Positions 8,614 through 18,220 of a DNA stretch of 64,000 nt are shown here, piece by piece; the first letter of the stretch is position 1; each line of letters starts with the position of its first letter. The translations under genes were made by a program, and so were the position numbers. The stretch comes from Salinigranum marinum (GTDB lineage: Archaea > Halobacteriota > Halobacteria > Halobacteriales > Haloferacaceae): assembly GCF_024228675.1 (NCBI RefSeq), contig NZ_CP100461.1, forward strand, positions 2,539,398 through 2,603,397, read 5' to 3'. Under the pieces are notes generated by a model, which was not told the origin of the DNA, did not search any database, and saw only the letters and a list, made by a program, of their open reading frames with translations.

Positions 8614-9612
8614 ATGTCCTCCGACCCGAACGGTGGGAGACGGCCGACGAACGACCGACCGAACGTGTTCGACGTCACGGTCCGGGCGGTGATGCGCCGG
8701 CGCATCGAGACCGCCCCGCCGTCGGCGTCGGCGCGGACGGTGGTCCGCCAGCTGCACGAGGCCGACGCCGGTTCGATCGTCGTCGTCGACGAGGCGGGCG
8801 ATCCGGTCGGCATCGTCACCGACTCCGACGTCCTCGCGCTCGTCGTCGACGAGCGACCGCTCGATGGGACGACCGCCGCCGACTGCCTGTCGGCCCCGGT
8901 CGTGACGGTCGACGCCGACGACGGCATCGAGGCGGCCGCCGAGACGCTCCGCGAACACGACATCGACCAAGCACCCGTCCTCGACGACGGCGCGCTCGTC
9001 GGCGTCGTCTCCGTCCGCGAACTCTCGTACTACCTGCCCGGGCTGTCGCTGTCGGACGTGACGACGCAAAGCGCCGGCGAGTACGCGTACGAGGACCGCG
9101 CGGCCCCCGGCGTCGACGTCGGCGACGTGGTCCGCTTCTCGAAACGGCTCGACGACGGCGACCTCCGGGCGTTCGCGCGCGCCAGCGGCGACGAAAACCC
9201 CCTCCACCTCGACGACGCGTACGCCGCGACGACGCGGTTCGGCGGCCGAATCGCCCACGGCGTGCTCACCCTGGGCGTCGTGAGTGCGGCGCTCTCGCGG
9301 CTCCCCGGCCTCGTCGTCTACCTCTCACAGAGCGTCCGGTTCGTCGGGCCGGTCGCGGTCGGCGACCGCGTGACCGCGGTCTGTGAGATCGTCGAGGCGC
9401 TCGGCGGCGGGCGGTACCGACTGCGGACGACGGTCCGCGACGAGGACGGCGACTCCGTCATCGACGGCGAGGCGGTGGTCTGGATCGACACGCGATCGGG
9501 AGACGACGCGGAAGCGGACACAGAGACGAAACCGGACCCGAACTCGGAGGCGGAGACTGACGGGGACACAGACACGGACGCGGCCCTGAGCTCGGGGACT
9601 GACGCGGACTGA
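8614..9612 (+). CDS. CBS-pair / MaoC dehydratase fusion protein
   Basis: 332 residues. Two CBS motifs fill residues about 15-140 (VMRRRIETAPPSASARTVVRQL...GIVTDSDVLALVV and CLSAPVVTVDADDGIEAAAETL...GVVSVRELSYYL). A MaoC-like hot-dog domain follows (about 170-290), with the catalytic FARASGDENPLHLD segment and the FGGRIAHGVL turn typical of (R)-specific enoyl-CoA hydratases. The C-terminus is a polar acidic tail. CBS pairs usually bind adenosyl ligands, so the hydratase may be nucleotide-regulated. The combination in one chain is unusual. Confidence 0.8.
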   Translation: MSSDPNGGRRPTNDRPNVFDVTVRAVMRRRIETAPPSASARTVVRQLHEADAGSIVVVDEAGDPVGIVTDSDVLALVVDERPLDGTTAADCLSAPVVTVDADDGIEAAAETLREHDIDQAPVLDDGALVGVVSVRELSYYLPGLSLSDVTTQSAGEYAYEDRAAPGVDVGDVVRFSKRLDDGDLRAFARASGDENPLHLDDAYAATTRFGGRIAHGVLTLGVVSAALSRLPGLVVYLSQSVRFVGPVAVGDRVTAVCEIVEALGGGRYRLRTTVRDEDGDSVIDGEAVVWIDTRSGDDAEADTETKPDPNSEAETDGDTDTDAALSSGTDAD

Positions 9613-9673
9613 TCGGGCCCGACAGCCGCACGCTTGCACATCATTTATGCCCTCTGCGTCCCCCTCGTATCGT

Positions 9674-10384
9674 ATGTCAGTCGAGTACGATTTCGAGGGA
9701 AGCGTCGCACTGGTGACCGGCGCGGCGGGCGCGCTCGGCGGCGGCGTCGTCAAGGCGTTCGTCGACGCGGGGGCGACCGTCGCCGCCGCCGATCTGGTCG
9801 ATCCCGACGAGGTCGACCTCCCGGATGGGGCGACGTACTACCAGGGCGACTTCACCGACGAAGCGGCCGTCTCGTCGACCGTCGCGGAAGTCGTCGACGA
9901 CCACGGCGGCATCGACTCCCTCGTGAACGTCGCCGGCACCTGGCGGGGTGGCTCGCCGGTCGACGAGACCGACGTCGACACGTTCGACTTCCTCTTCGAC
10001 GTGAATCTCAAGACGATGTTCCTCGCGTCGAAACACGCCCTGCCCCACCTCCGGGAGTCCGACGCCGACGGCGGCGGGACTATCGTCTCGATCTCGGCGC
10101 GCTCGTCGCTCGAAGGCGGCGAGGGCGACAGCGTCTACCGCGCGACGAAGGCCGGCGTCCGACTCGTGACCGAGAGCATCGCCGAGGAGAACCGGGGGAC
10201 GGTCCGCGCGAACGCGATCATGCCGAGCGTCATCGACACCGAGATGAACCGCGAGATGATGCCCGACGCCGACCACGACTCGTGGCCCACGCCCGCGGAA
10301 CTCGCCGACGTGATCCTCTTTCTCTGCAGCGACGGCGCCGGCGTGACGAGCGGTGCAGCGGTTCCGGTGTACGGCGAGGCCTGA
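9674..10384 (+). CDS. Short-chain dehydrogenase/reductase
   Basis: 236 residues from the ATG at 9674 (nine codons inside the longest frame, which otherwise starts with a non-conserved stretch). It shows the classical SDR motifs: TGAAGALGGG for cofactor binding, NVAG near residue 85, a catalytic Ser in SISARSS and YRATKAG as the YxxxK active site (about residue 155). It probably acts as an NAD(P)H-dependent 3-oxoacyl or polyol reductase; the substrate is unknown. Its position after the CBS-MaoC hydratase hints at a role in acyl or hydroxyacyl metabolism, but the gap (61 bp) allows a separate promoter. Confidence 0.8.
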   Translation: MSVEYDFEGSVALVTGAAGALGGGVVKAFVDAGATVAAADLVDPDEVDLPDGATYYQGDFTDEAAVSSTVAEVVDDHGGIDSLVNVAGTWRGGSPVDETDVDTFDFLFDVNLKTMFLASKHALPHLRESDADGGGTIVSISARSSLEGGEGDSVYRATKAGVRLVTESIAEENRGTVRANAIMPSVIDTEMNREMMPDADHDSWPTPAELADVILFLCSDGAGVTSGAAVPVYGEA

Positions 10385-10441
10385 GCCGAGAGACGGTGTG
10401 AGGGATGGATCCCGTCTTACCCCTCCGTCGATCGGACTGCG

Positions 10442-12406
10442 TTACCGACCGTTCCTACGCCGCCGGCGGACGACGACCAGAACGATAGCGAGCGCGCCCG
10501 CGACGGCACCGACGCCGAAGCCGGGGAACGTCGTCGACGTGGTCGTTCCACTGGCGGGCGTGGTCGTCTGGGCCGCCGTGGCCGTGTCGGTCGCCGTGGC
10601 CGGTGCGGTCACGGTGGTCGTCTCGCTCTCGGTGGTCGCACCGCCCGCGTCACTACTTGCGGCGCCCGCCGGTGCCGTCGTGATGGCGAACGTCGTGTAG
10701 GCGGGGGTGCCGAAGTCGCCTGTCGGGAATCCGGGCGTCTCGAACCGGATCGTCACGGTCGAGTCGTCGCTGGAGACGAGTTCGTGCTCGAGCGTCTCCC
10801 ACGTTCCCACCGACTTGTTGTACCGTTCGACCTGCAGTCCGTCGGGATCGGCCCCGATCGCAGACAGGCGTGAACGGTCGAGCGCCACCGTGACAGTACC
10901 CGGGTCGTCCCGGACGGGTTCCGGGGGCGTGACCTCGAACAGCGAGACGACCGTGTCGTAGTTGCGCGGGTAGTCGGTGTCCGCCGGTGGGACGTTCAGT
11001 TCGGACACTCCGAACTGTCCAGCGGTCTCCTCGCCGAACTCGAAGCGGATCGACTCCAGACGGGGCGACGAGTCGCCGACCGACACGGTCGTCGAACTGC
11101 CCCCGCCCATAAAGCCGGTGATCGAGGCGATCGTCCTCGTGCCGAGGCTGCCACCGCCGCCACCGCCGCCCCCGCCACCGCCGCCCGAGGAGGCGCTCGA
11201 TCCACCGTCGTCGTCGTCCGGTTCGGCTGACGTCGGCGACGAAACCGTCACGGTGGTGTTTCGACGGTTGTTCGTCTCGTCGTGCTCGAGAACCGTGTCG
11301 CCGGCGTCGACGACGAGCGTGAGTTCACGCTCCCCGGTTGCCGACGGGGTCCAGTTGAACGACACGTTCACCGTTCCACCGACCGGAACGTCGGCCGTCG
11401 TCGTGCCGACGCTCGTCCCGTTGGCCAGCAAGTCGATCCCGACGTCTGCGGCACCGTCGGTGCCGGTGTTCGTGACTGTCCCCGTCACCGTCGTCGTCGA
11501 GCCGTTCGTCGCCTCGGACGGGGCAGTCAGGTTCGTCGGTTCGAGGTCCGGGCGCGGACCCGAGACCACGGTGACCGTTGTTGTCCGTCTGTTGTCCGTC
11601 TCGTCGAGTTCGAGCACCGTGTCGTCGTCGTCGACGGCGAGCGTGAGTTCGTGCGATCCGATGGTCGACGGGGTCCAGTTGAACGACACGTTTCGGGAGC
11701 TGCTGATCGGAACGTCGATCGTCGTCGTGTCGGTAGGTTGGCCATCGATCAGCAGGTCGACCGCGACGCTCGTCGCGTTGTACTCACCGGTGTTTTCCAC
11801 TGTTCCGGTCACTGTGACCTGCTCGCGGTTCGTCGGATCCGACGGGACGGTCAGGTTCGTGGGTTCGAGATCCGGCCCCGACGTCGAGACGTTCGTCTCC
11901 GTGAGTCCGAGCGTCGTTCCCGTCGGCCCGTGGACGCCGCCGGTGAACACGGTCTCGGTCGTCGCGTCCTCGGAGGCGTCGAACGTCGCCGCTAACCGGA
12001 GCGTCTCCGTGCCGGTGGTCGGTGGGCTCCGGTTGACGAACGTGAGTCGGGTGAGCGATCGCCCACCGACTGTGTCGGTCGACTCTCTCACGACCATGTC
12101 GAGCGACTGTCCGCCGAGTGACGCGGTGTAACTCGCGTACGAGAGGTCCGCCGCGGGATCGTGGTACAGCGTCACCATCACCGGGCCGTCCGAGGCGTTC
12201 GTGTCGACTGCCACGGTGTGGGTGTACGTCGACCCCATCCGGGCCCGGTCGTCGGCCGGCGGCTGTGACGTGTACTCGAAGACGACCGATGCGGCCGCGA
12301 CTGGCGCGGCGACCGTGAGGCCGACGACCGCGACGACGAGTAGGACCGACAGCGAACGACGGAGCCGACGAGAGGTCGGCGACGAGCGCGCCTCGGAACG
12401 GCTCAT
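10442..12406 (-). CDS. CARDB-repeat surface protein with PGF-pre-PGF domain and PGF-CTERM anchor
   Basis: 654 residues. A signal peptide (LSVLLVVAVVGLTVAAPVAA) is followed by an N-terminal beta domain, then two CARDB-type domains (about residues 180-280 and 290-385, each with DLEPTNLT...TVTGTVxNTG and a TLVVDxxDTVLExDETNNRR ending). A poly-glycine linker, a PGF-pre-PGF-like domain and the C-terminal signal PGFGVGAVAGALAIVLVVV-RRRRR complete it. PGF-CTERM proteins are processed by an archaeosortase (ArtA) and lipid-anchored at the surface. The gene overlaps the upstream protease gene by 4 bp, so the two are translationally coupled. Confidence 0.8.
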   Translation of the reverse strand: MSRSEARSSPTSRRLRRSLSVLLVVAVVGLTVAAPVAAASVVFEYTSQPPADDRARMGSTYTHTVAVDTNASDGPVMVTLYHDPAADLSYASYTASLGGQSLDMVVRESTDTVGGRSLTRLTFVNRSPPTTGTETLRLAATFDASEDATTETVFTGGVHGPTGTTLGLTETNVSTSGPDLEPTNLTVPSDPTNREQVTVTGTVENTGEYNATSVAVDLLIDGQPTDTTTIDVPISSSRNVSFNWTPSTIGSHELTLAVDDDDTVLELDETDNRRTTTVTVVSGPRPDLEPTNLTAPSEATNGSTTTVTGTVTNTGTDGAADVGIDLLANGTSVGTTTADVPVGGTVNVSFNWTPSATGERELTLVVDAGDTVLEHDETNNRRNTTVTVSSPTSAEPDDDDGGSSASSGGGGGGGGGGGGSLGTRTIASITGFMGGGSSTTVSVGDSSPRLESIRFEFGEETAGQFGVSELNVPPADTDYPRNYDTVVSLFEVTPPEPVRDDPGTVTVALDRSRLSAIGADPDGLQVERYNKSVGTWETLEHELVSSDDSTVTIRFETPGFPTGDFGTPAYTTFAITTAPAGAASSDAGGATTESETTTVTAPATATDTATAAQTTTPASGTTTSTTFPGFGVGAVAGALAIVLVVVRRRRRNGR

Positions 12407-15400
12407 CGCGCCACCTCCGCGCGGGCGAGCGTCGCAGCCGTGTGTGACGCACGCGGCGTGGCCGCGATCGTCTCGCGTGAGACCGGTCGGACCTCGGTTC
12501 GTGCGTCGCCCGTCGTCTGGTTGAAGTAGACGTTCGTCAGCTGGTCTGCCATGCGGTCCTCGTAGTAGGTTTTACCCTGCTGACTCGCCGTCTGCCACTG
12601 CCGAGCGCTCTCCTGAATGCGCTGTCGGTAGACCGTAATCGTCGCCTCGGTCACCTCGACCGTAATCTGCTCGTCGATGACCGTCCCCTGCACAGTGAAC
12701 GTCACCGTCCCGTTGTACGTCCCCTCCGGGAGTCCGTCGGGCGGTGCGACACGGAGCGTGATCCGTCTGGTCTCACCAGAGGAGAGTTGGACGACGCTGA
12801 GATCGGCCGTCACGCTCGACGCCGGAATCGTGTCACCGGCGGCCGAGGTCAGTTCTCGTGGCTGAACGTACACGGTCACGTCTCCACTGGTCGCGGTGGC
12901 CGTCGCAGTCGGACCGAGGGTTCCCGACGTCGAAGTCGTCGTCGTGGCCGTAGTACCCGACTCGTTCTTGATCGTGAGCGCAGCCTGCTTCAGCGCGTCG
13001 GAGACGTTCGCGGTGCGGATGTACTCGCGTGAGGCACTGGCGAGTTCCGCCGCGGCGGAGTCGAACTGTGGGTCGGGACCCGCGTTGGAGGATACGGAGT
13101 CGTCCGTCGACGAAGTCGCCGAGAGCGACGACGTCGTCGTGGACGTCGGGCGACTCAGCGAGACGTTCAACGTTCCAACGCCACCTTCGGTGACGCGCGG
13201 CTGGTCCTCCACACTGGCGTTGAGGAGCGACGACTGGTCGATGACAGTCCACGAGACGCGCTGTTGTCGCAAGATGTCGCCTGCCTCGGCCGTGACGGTC
13301 GCCGAGTACGTGCCGTCCTCGCCGAGCGGGACGCTCCCGCGGTACGTGCCCACCGTCCGCTCGGTGAGCGTGACGGTCTGTACGTCACCGTCAGGGTAGG
13401 TCACCACCGCTTCGATATCCGCACCGGAGATTCCACCGTTCGGTCCGACGAGCGTCGCGGTGAACGTCGCTGCCGACCCGTTGATGTAGGTCGACGCGCC
13501 GGCGGTGCTGTCGAACGTCGTCCGGCTACTCGCCGTCGCGGTGGTCGTGTAGGAGACCCGCTGGGAACCCTGGTTGACGACCTCGTACGACCACTCGCCG
13601 GGCGTGGGATCGGTGAGCCTGTACGTCGTGGTGCCGCCGGTCGTCGTCTTCTCGACGTCCGGGTTCGACGCGGGATCGATCGGCGACCCCGAGGGATCGT
13701 ACAACGTGACCGACGAACTCGACGAGATGGTGACGGTCACGGTGAGCGTCGCTCTACCGGTGGTGTCGTCGATGCTGAACCGTTCTCGCGTCCGGTTGTT
13801 GGCGTCCAGGATCCCTTTCGACGAGAACAGCGTGCTCTCGCCGGACGACACCTGACGGATGTCCTGGTAGATCGCCTGGAGTTCGTCACGGTCGCCCGCC
13901 TGGTTGAACGTCCCGCACGTCCGGTCGGCGATGTCCCGGAGGAGTTGTTCGTCCGCACCGGAACCGAACGCGATCGTGTAGACGCAGTAGTCCCGGGCGG
14001 CGAACGTGCTCGCGAGCTGTCTGACTCCGTCGTCGGAGTAACCCTGGTTGTTCTCCCCGTCGGTGAGGAGGACAGCGGCCTTGCGGCTCCCCTGTGAGGC
14101 CCGGTCGAGTTCGGCGCGCGCGTCTAGCATGCCGGCACCGATGTTGGTCGAGCCAGTGGCACGGAGGCTATCGATCTCGCCTCTGGCTCGCGACCGGTTA
14201 CCGCCCACTCGGGAGATCGGGAGGTCGGTCCGCGCGTTGTCGGAGTAACTGACGACCGCGACCTCGTCGGAGTTGCTCATCAGGTTGACGAAGATCGTCG
14301 CCGAGTCCTGTGCGGCCGCCAGTTTACCGCTGCCGAATCCCATACTGCCAGATCGATCGATGACGAGCGACGCGGCGGCGGTGCCGGTCGCCCCACCGGC
14401 GGAGTACGTGATCGCGTCGGACGCGTTGGCCCAGGCAGTGTGTGAGGCGTTGAACTTCTCGTCGGTGAACGAGACGTTGAGATCGTAGTCCCCCGTCGCC
14501 GGCTGCGTCGGCGGCGTCACGACGAGTCGGTACTTGTCCTGTCGGTTGTTGACTGGTGACACTGCCATCCTGTTCGACGGGACGGGTTTGCCACCGACGC
14601 GGACCTCGAAGTGTGAAGCGTCGGGTTCGCCGAAGCCCGCGTAGGTGTACGGCTGGTTCGCCGTCTCGGCGGTGACGTTGAAGCTGATCGTCCCTGGCTC
14701 CGAGGCGTTACCTGCCGTTCCGTCTTCAACGCTCACGTCGGCCTCGGACGGGAGCGGCTCGGCTGGGTAGTTGACCGCTGCTGAGAACGACGCTCCGCCG
14801 GACGAATTCTCTTCGTAGACGACCTTCCAACCCTTGTTGTCCTGAGGGATACCCAAGACCCGGTTGGTCGGAGTCGAAACGGAGGAGTACGCCTGCTCGA
14901 TCGGAACGTTTGTTAACCGAGAACGGTCGTTCAAGAACCCAGAGGGAGTGTACAGCGAGATATCCACGTCGTCTCCGTCGGTGTACGCGAGCGTTCGCAC
15001 AGCACCATTCGCGTTGACAAACTCTCCGGAGCGGATCTCCTGATCAACTGCGAGAGCGTACACTGCTGACTCGCCGTCATCTAATGACGTCGGATCGAGA
15101 TACTCGAATTCGGAGACGCGGTTCGACGACGAAGGGCTCGGGGGGTACGAGGTCGCCAGCGCCCACGTTGCGTTCGGGCCTTCGATCGTACTCCCAACGA
15201 TCCGGTTCGGATAGTCGCTCGAACCGGATGCGGGCTCCACCGAAACAGCCGTCGCATCGTACTGTCGACCAGCACGACTGCCGAGGGTGTAGCGTAAGCT
15301 GTCGCTTCCGTTCTCCCAGTAGAGTGTCCCCTTAATGTCCTGTTTGAACTGCGGAACAACAGTCGGCGTCCGGCTGTCGACGGTTTGTTCACCTCCCCTG

Positions 15401-17493
15401 TTCACCCCGGTGACGACGAAACTCGTCGAGACACGGAAGGCGTCGACGATTCCCGATCCGACGTTCGACTGCTTTCCAAGCGTCGGACGCTGAGTTACGC
15501 CGTCGGCACCGTTCTGGACGACTGCTTTCACCATTCGAGGGTTCGGACGCAGTCCATGGGTCTCAGCGTACAACTGAACGTACTGTGCTGCGACACCGGC
15601 AGCCAGTGGTTGAGCGTATGATGTCCCGTCACCTGTATCGTAGCACGGAGAACTATTGCACTCGTCAGGCGGGACCGTGGAGCGAATGTTTTCCCCTGGA
15701 GCGACGATATCGGGCTTCACTGCCCCATCCCAGAGTGGCCCCTGGCTCGAGAAATCCGTCACCTGTCGAGTATCGTCGACAGCACCGACGGTGATCGCCT
15801 TTTTTGCGGTCGCAGGCGGCGTGATCGTGTAACTGGGATCGGGATTCAAGAAGTAGCCTCGTCCGTTTGGACGCCGGGTGGTCACTTCGACGTGGTACTG
15901 ACCACTCGGCCCGTCATCGACGGTCGCTTCCCAGGTCCCTGATCCATACTGACTCGGATCGTCTATCTCGACGATCTGTCCGTCCTTGTTCGACGGGAAG
16001 GTCACCGGGCTGTTCGTGGGACGAAGCGTACTGCCGTTTGGAGCTGTGACCTCAACGTTCGCCCCACTGACGCTGCTGTCCCAGGATAAAATTATGTAGG
16101 CGGTGTCCGGATCATCAAAGAACCTGAACTCATGCTGATTCGACCCCGATGAGTCGGTAAGCGAGCCGATGGCGTGTTGGTCCCCTTCGTTACCGGCGGA
16201 GATGAACACCGATGGCCGAGCACTCGTCCGTGTCGAACCGTACCGTCCCTCCACCGCGTCGTTCGTGACACGAGCGAGACGGCTCTCCCCGTTCTGTGGA
16301 GAGAGTGAATGGGTCACAGTTCCAAAACTCAGGGAGATTATGTCGACGTGATTCCGCAGGAACCACTCCAGCGCGAGAACGTAATCGCTCGTACGGTATG
16401 TCTCGGTCGATGCCACATATAGATTCGCGTCCGGTGCCACACGCTCGATTGCTCCGGCGACGAAAGTCCCGTGTTCCCCTTCGTCGTGAATCGTGTCGGT
16501 ATCCTCGATGTCGCCGTCGGCGACGTCTTGGAACGCCACCACGTCGCCGTTGAGATCGCTGTGATTCACCCCGGTGTCGAAAATCCCGACATCGGCGGAT
16601 CGACCCGTGAGCCTACCGGAATCAGTTAGGGCACGAGAATTAACACCGTCCGGACTAATCGCATATCCGCTCGGACCGTCGTAGTCGTTCGGAGATGCGT
16701 CTATCGACTGGCTCGTGTTTGACTCGTTCACTGCGGGAGGGGAGTCGTCGCTGGCAGACAACGGCATCATCATGCCGTGAACCATCGTTACCGACTCCTG
16801 TTCAGCCAGCGTACCGAGCTCGCTCGCTTTCGCATTTCGCACCAAGACAGCATTGGTGAACAGGAGGTACTGTACGTCCGATATCGGGACGTCGGCTGCA
16901 CTGGCGATCTGCCGTTTGGTTGCCTGTACTTGTGGATCAGCCGACGCTCGCCGCGCTGCCTCCGCGTACGAGCTGTTCTGACTGCTCTCAACCAATCGAC
17001 CGCGGTCGAGGTTCACGTCGACAAGGACGTCCACTCTATCTATCCGTTCCACCGAATAAAACTCGCGGAGATCCTCTCGGAGTGTATTTGCGGCGCTCGT
17101 GGTGCTCGTAGCACCCACAGTGGCACCGTCACGAGAGGTACTGGCCCGGACGAAAGGAACGAGTTCTGGGTCGAGATTCTCCGCATCAGACCCGGGGAGT
17201 GCTGCGGTTTCACGCGGCAGGGATGGACTCGTTGGCGTCTCCGTCGCTGTACTCGTTGGCGTCTCCGTCGCTGTACTCGTTGGCGTCTCCGTCGCTGTAC
17301 TCGTTGGCGTCTCCGTCGCTGTACTCGTTGGCGTCTCCGTCGCTGTACTCGTTGGCGTCTCCGTCGCTGTACTCGTTGGCGTCTCTGTCGGCGTGTTCGT
17401 CGGGTCGGACTGCGCCAGCGCAGGCGCAATTGGTACGAGCACCGACACAATCATGATGAACGATAGTAAAATTGCGATGTTTTTTTCTTTCAT
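12403..17493 (-). CDS. Giant secreted subtilase (S8) fused to a von Willebrand factor A domain
   Basis: 1696 residues from the ATG at 17493 (MKEKNIAILLSFIMIVSVLVP, a signal peptide). The open frame extends to 17601 but would then overlap the upstream lipoprotein gene. A Thr/Pro/Ser repeat (about residues 30-90) and a propeptide-like region precede the S8 domain, whose triad is Asp306 (IFDTGV), His341 (EHGTFVAG) and Ser625 (GTSYAQPLAAG), with oxyanion Asn435 (SAGNEG). A VWA domain carries an intact MIDAS DRSGS at Asp1046. Beta-sandwich regions follow. No transmembrane or PGF anchor is visible at the C-terminus. Inferred role: a processed cell-surface or exported protease/adhesion protein. Confidence 0.8.
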   Translation of the reverse strand: MKEKNIAILLSFIMIVSVLVPIAPALAQSDPTNTPTETPTSTATETPTSTATETPTSTATETPTSTATETPTSTATETPTSTATETPTSPSLPRETAALPGSDAENLDPELVPFVRASTSRDGATVGATSTTSAANTLREDLREFYSVERIDRVDVLVDVNLDRGRLVESSQNSSYAEAARRASADPQVQATKRQIASAADVPISDVQYLLFTNAVLVRNAKASELGTLAEQESVTMVHGMMMPLSASDDSPPAVNESNTSQSIDASPNDYDGPSGYAISPDGVNSRALTDSGRLTGRSADVGIFDTGVNHSDLNGDVVAFQDVADGDIEDTDTIHDEGEHGTFVAGAIERVAPDANLYVASTETYRTSDYVLALEWFLRNHVDIISLSFGTVTHSLSPQNGESRLARVTNDAVEGRYGSTRTSARPSVFISAGNEGDQHAIGSLTDSSGSNQHEFRFFDDPDTAYIILSWDSSVSGANVEVTAPNGSTLRPTNSPVTFPSNKDGQIVEIDDPSQYGSGTWEATVDDGPSGQYHVEVTTRRPNGRGYFLNPDPSYTITPPATAKKAITVGAVDDTRQVTDFSSQGPLWDGAVKPDIVAPGENIRSTVPPDECNSSPCYDTGDGTSYAQPLAAGVAAQYVQLYAETHGLRPNPRMVKAVVQNGADGVTQRPTLGKQSNVGSGIVDAFRVSTSFVVTGVNRGGEQTVDSRTPTVVPQFKQDIKGTLYWENGSDSLRYTLGSRAGRQYDATAVSVEPASGSSDYPNRIVGSTIEGPNATWALATSYPPSPSSSNRVSEFEYLDPTSLDDGESAVYALAVDQEIRSGEFVNANGAVRTLAYTDGDDVDISLYTPSGFLNDRSRLTNVPIEQAYSSVSTPTNRVLGIPQDNKGWKVVYEENSSGGASFSAAVNYPAEPLPSEADVSVEDGTAGNASEPGTISFNVTAETANQPYTYAGFGEPDASHFEVRVGGKPVPSNRMAVSPVNNRQDKYRLVVTPPTQPATGDYDLNVSFTDEKFNASHTAWANASDAITYSAGGATGTAAASLVIDRSGSMGFGSGKLAAAQDSATIFVNLMSNSDEVAVVSYSDNARTDLPISRVGGNRSRARGEIDSLRATGSTNIGAGMLDARAELDRASQGSRKAAVLLTDGENNQGYSDDGVRQLASTFAARDYCVYTIAFGSGADEQLLRDIADRTCGTFNQAGDRDELQAIYQDIRQVSSGESTLFSSKGILDANNRTRERFSIDDTTGRATLTVTVTISSSSSVTLYDPSGSPIDPASNPDVEKTTTGGTTTYRLTDPTPGEWSYEVVNQGSQRVSYTTTATASSRTTFDSTAGASTYINGSAATFTATLVGPNGGISGADIEAVVTYPDGDVQTVTLTERTVGTYRGSVPLGEDGTYSATVTAEAGDILRQQRVSWTVIDQSSLLNASVEDQPRVTEGGVGTLNVSLSRPTSTTTSSLSATSSTDDSVSSNAGPDPQFDSAAAELASASREYIRTANVSDALKQAALTIKNESGTTATTTTSTSGTLGPTATATATSGDVTVYVQPRELTSAAGDTIPASSVTADLSVVQLSSGETRRITLRVAPPDGLPEGTYNGTVTFTVQGTVIDEQITVEVTEATITVYRQRIQESARQWQTASQQGKTYYEDRMADQLTNVYFNQTTGDARTEVRPVSRETIAATPRASHTAATLARAEVAR
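17231..17398 (-). repeat. 24-bp tandem repeat coding for a TATETPTS tract
   Basis: Six perfect 24-bp units from 17231 to 17374 and a seventh degenerate unit to 17398. On the minus strand they encode the Thr/Glu/Pro/Ser linker after the signal peptide of the giant protease. Perfect unit identity implies recent slippage or unequal exchange, so copy number may vary between strains. Confidence 0.9.
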
Positions 17494-17497
17494 TTTA

Positions 17498-18220
17498 TTA
17501 TGTTTTTGATTGATTTGAACTGTCCGGTCCGATAACTTCGATGATAAGTCCGTTGAAATCAGCGTAGAACGTCTCGCCGAGTTCAACACGTCCCTCCTCA
17601 ACTACCGCAGTGCTGTTGTCTACGATTCTGATCGTCGTTCCATCGTGTGCGACCCGCTGGACATCAGAGGCGGAGTCAGAGAAGACGTATTGCCTGATAC
17701 GAACACGATCGCCTTCTTCGCCGACCACCGGTGGCTCCGGTGCCGATGCGTTCCGTCTGACGACGGATAGACCACGCTCCGTTGCACCCCCATCGCTTGA
17801 GATCACGAGGACGTTGAATCCGGGGCGGTAGGTTCCGTTCGCCTCGAGAACAGTTCCTGGGCTAGGGAAGTCCTCAGCGCGGTGTTCGGGGGTATGCTCA
17901 AAATGAATAAGAATGCTGGCGTTTGCGAGCGCCGCAGGCCCGGTTTGAACCTCGGTTACGTACAGCACGGAACCGTAGTTGAACGTCCCGAACTGCCCCT
18001 GTTCGGGATTTCTTGGAGTCGGGTTTTCCAACTCTGTGGGTTCGGTAGTGAGCACCCCAGTGACGGCCACGTCTGTCGGGCTCTGGATGGAACTGAGTGC
18101 CGTCGGGCTTTGTGTCGTAGTCCCACCCGAAGAGGCTCCGCTGCAGCCGCACAACACGATCAATAGGGAAAGAGTCACCGAGAGTTTCGAGCTGGACAGA
18201 AGATGCCTACTGTTTGTCAT
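17498..18220 (-). CDS. Secreted lipoprotein of unknown function
   Basis: 240 residues. The start MTNSRHLLSSSKLSVTLSLLIVLCGCSG contains a lipobox-like LCGC for lipid attachment of the cysteine, followed by a Ser/Thr-rich tether. The rest is a beta-rich acidic domain with GxVLYVTEVQTGPAALANASI and DRVRIRQYVFSDSASDVQRV but no enzyme motif I recognise. It ends 4 bp before the ATG of the giant protease, so it is the first gene of the operon 18220-17498, 17493-12403, 12406-10442. It could be an accessory or substrate-presenting subunit; this is inference. Confidence 0.7.
   Translation of the reverse strand: MTNSRHLLSSSKLSVTLSLLIVLCGCSGASSGGTTTQSPTALSSIQSPTDVAVTGVLTTEPTELENPTPRNPEQGQFGTFNYGSVLYVTEVQTGPAALANASILIHFEHTPEHRAEDFPSPGTVLEANGTYRPGFNVLVISSDGGATERGLSVVRRNASAPEPPVVGEEGDRVRIRQYVFSDSASDVQRVAHDGTTIRIVDNSTAVVEEGRVELGETFYADFNGLIIEVIGPDSSNQSKT

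Noticed and set aside
17231-17398. Regular repeat considered as CRISPR
   Set aside because: Units are contiguous 24-bp copies without spacers and lie in frame inside a coding sequence.
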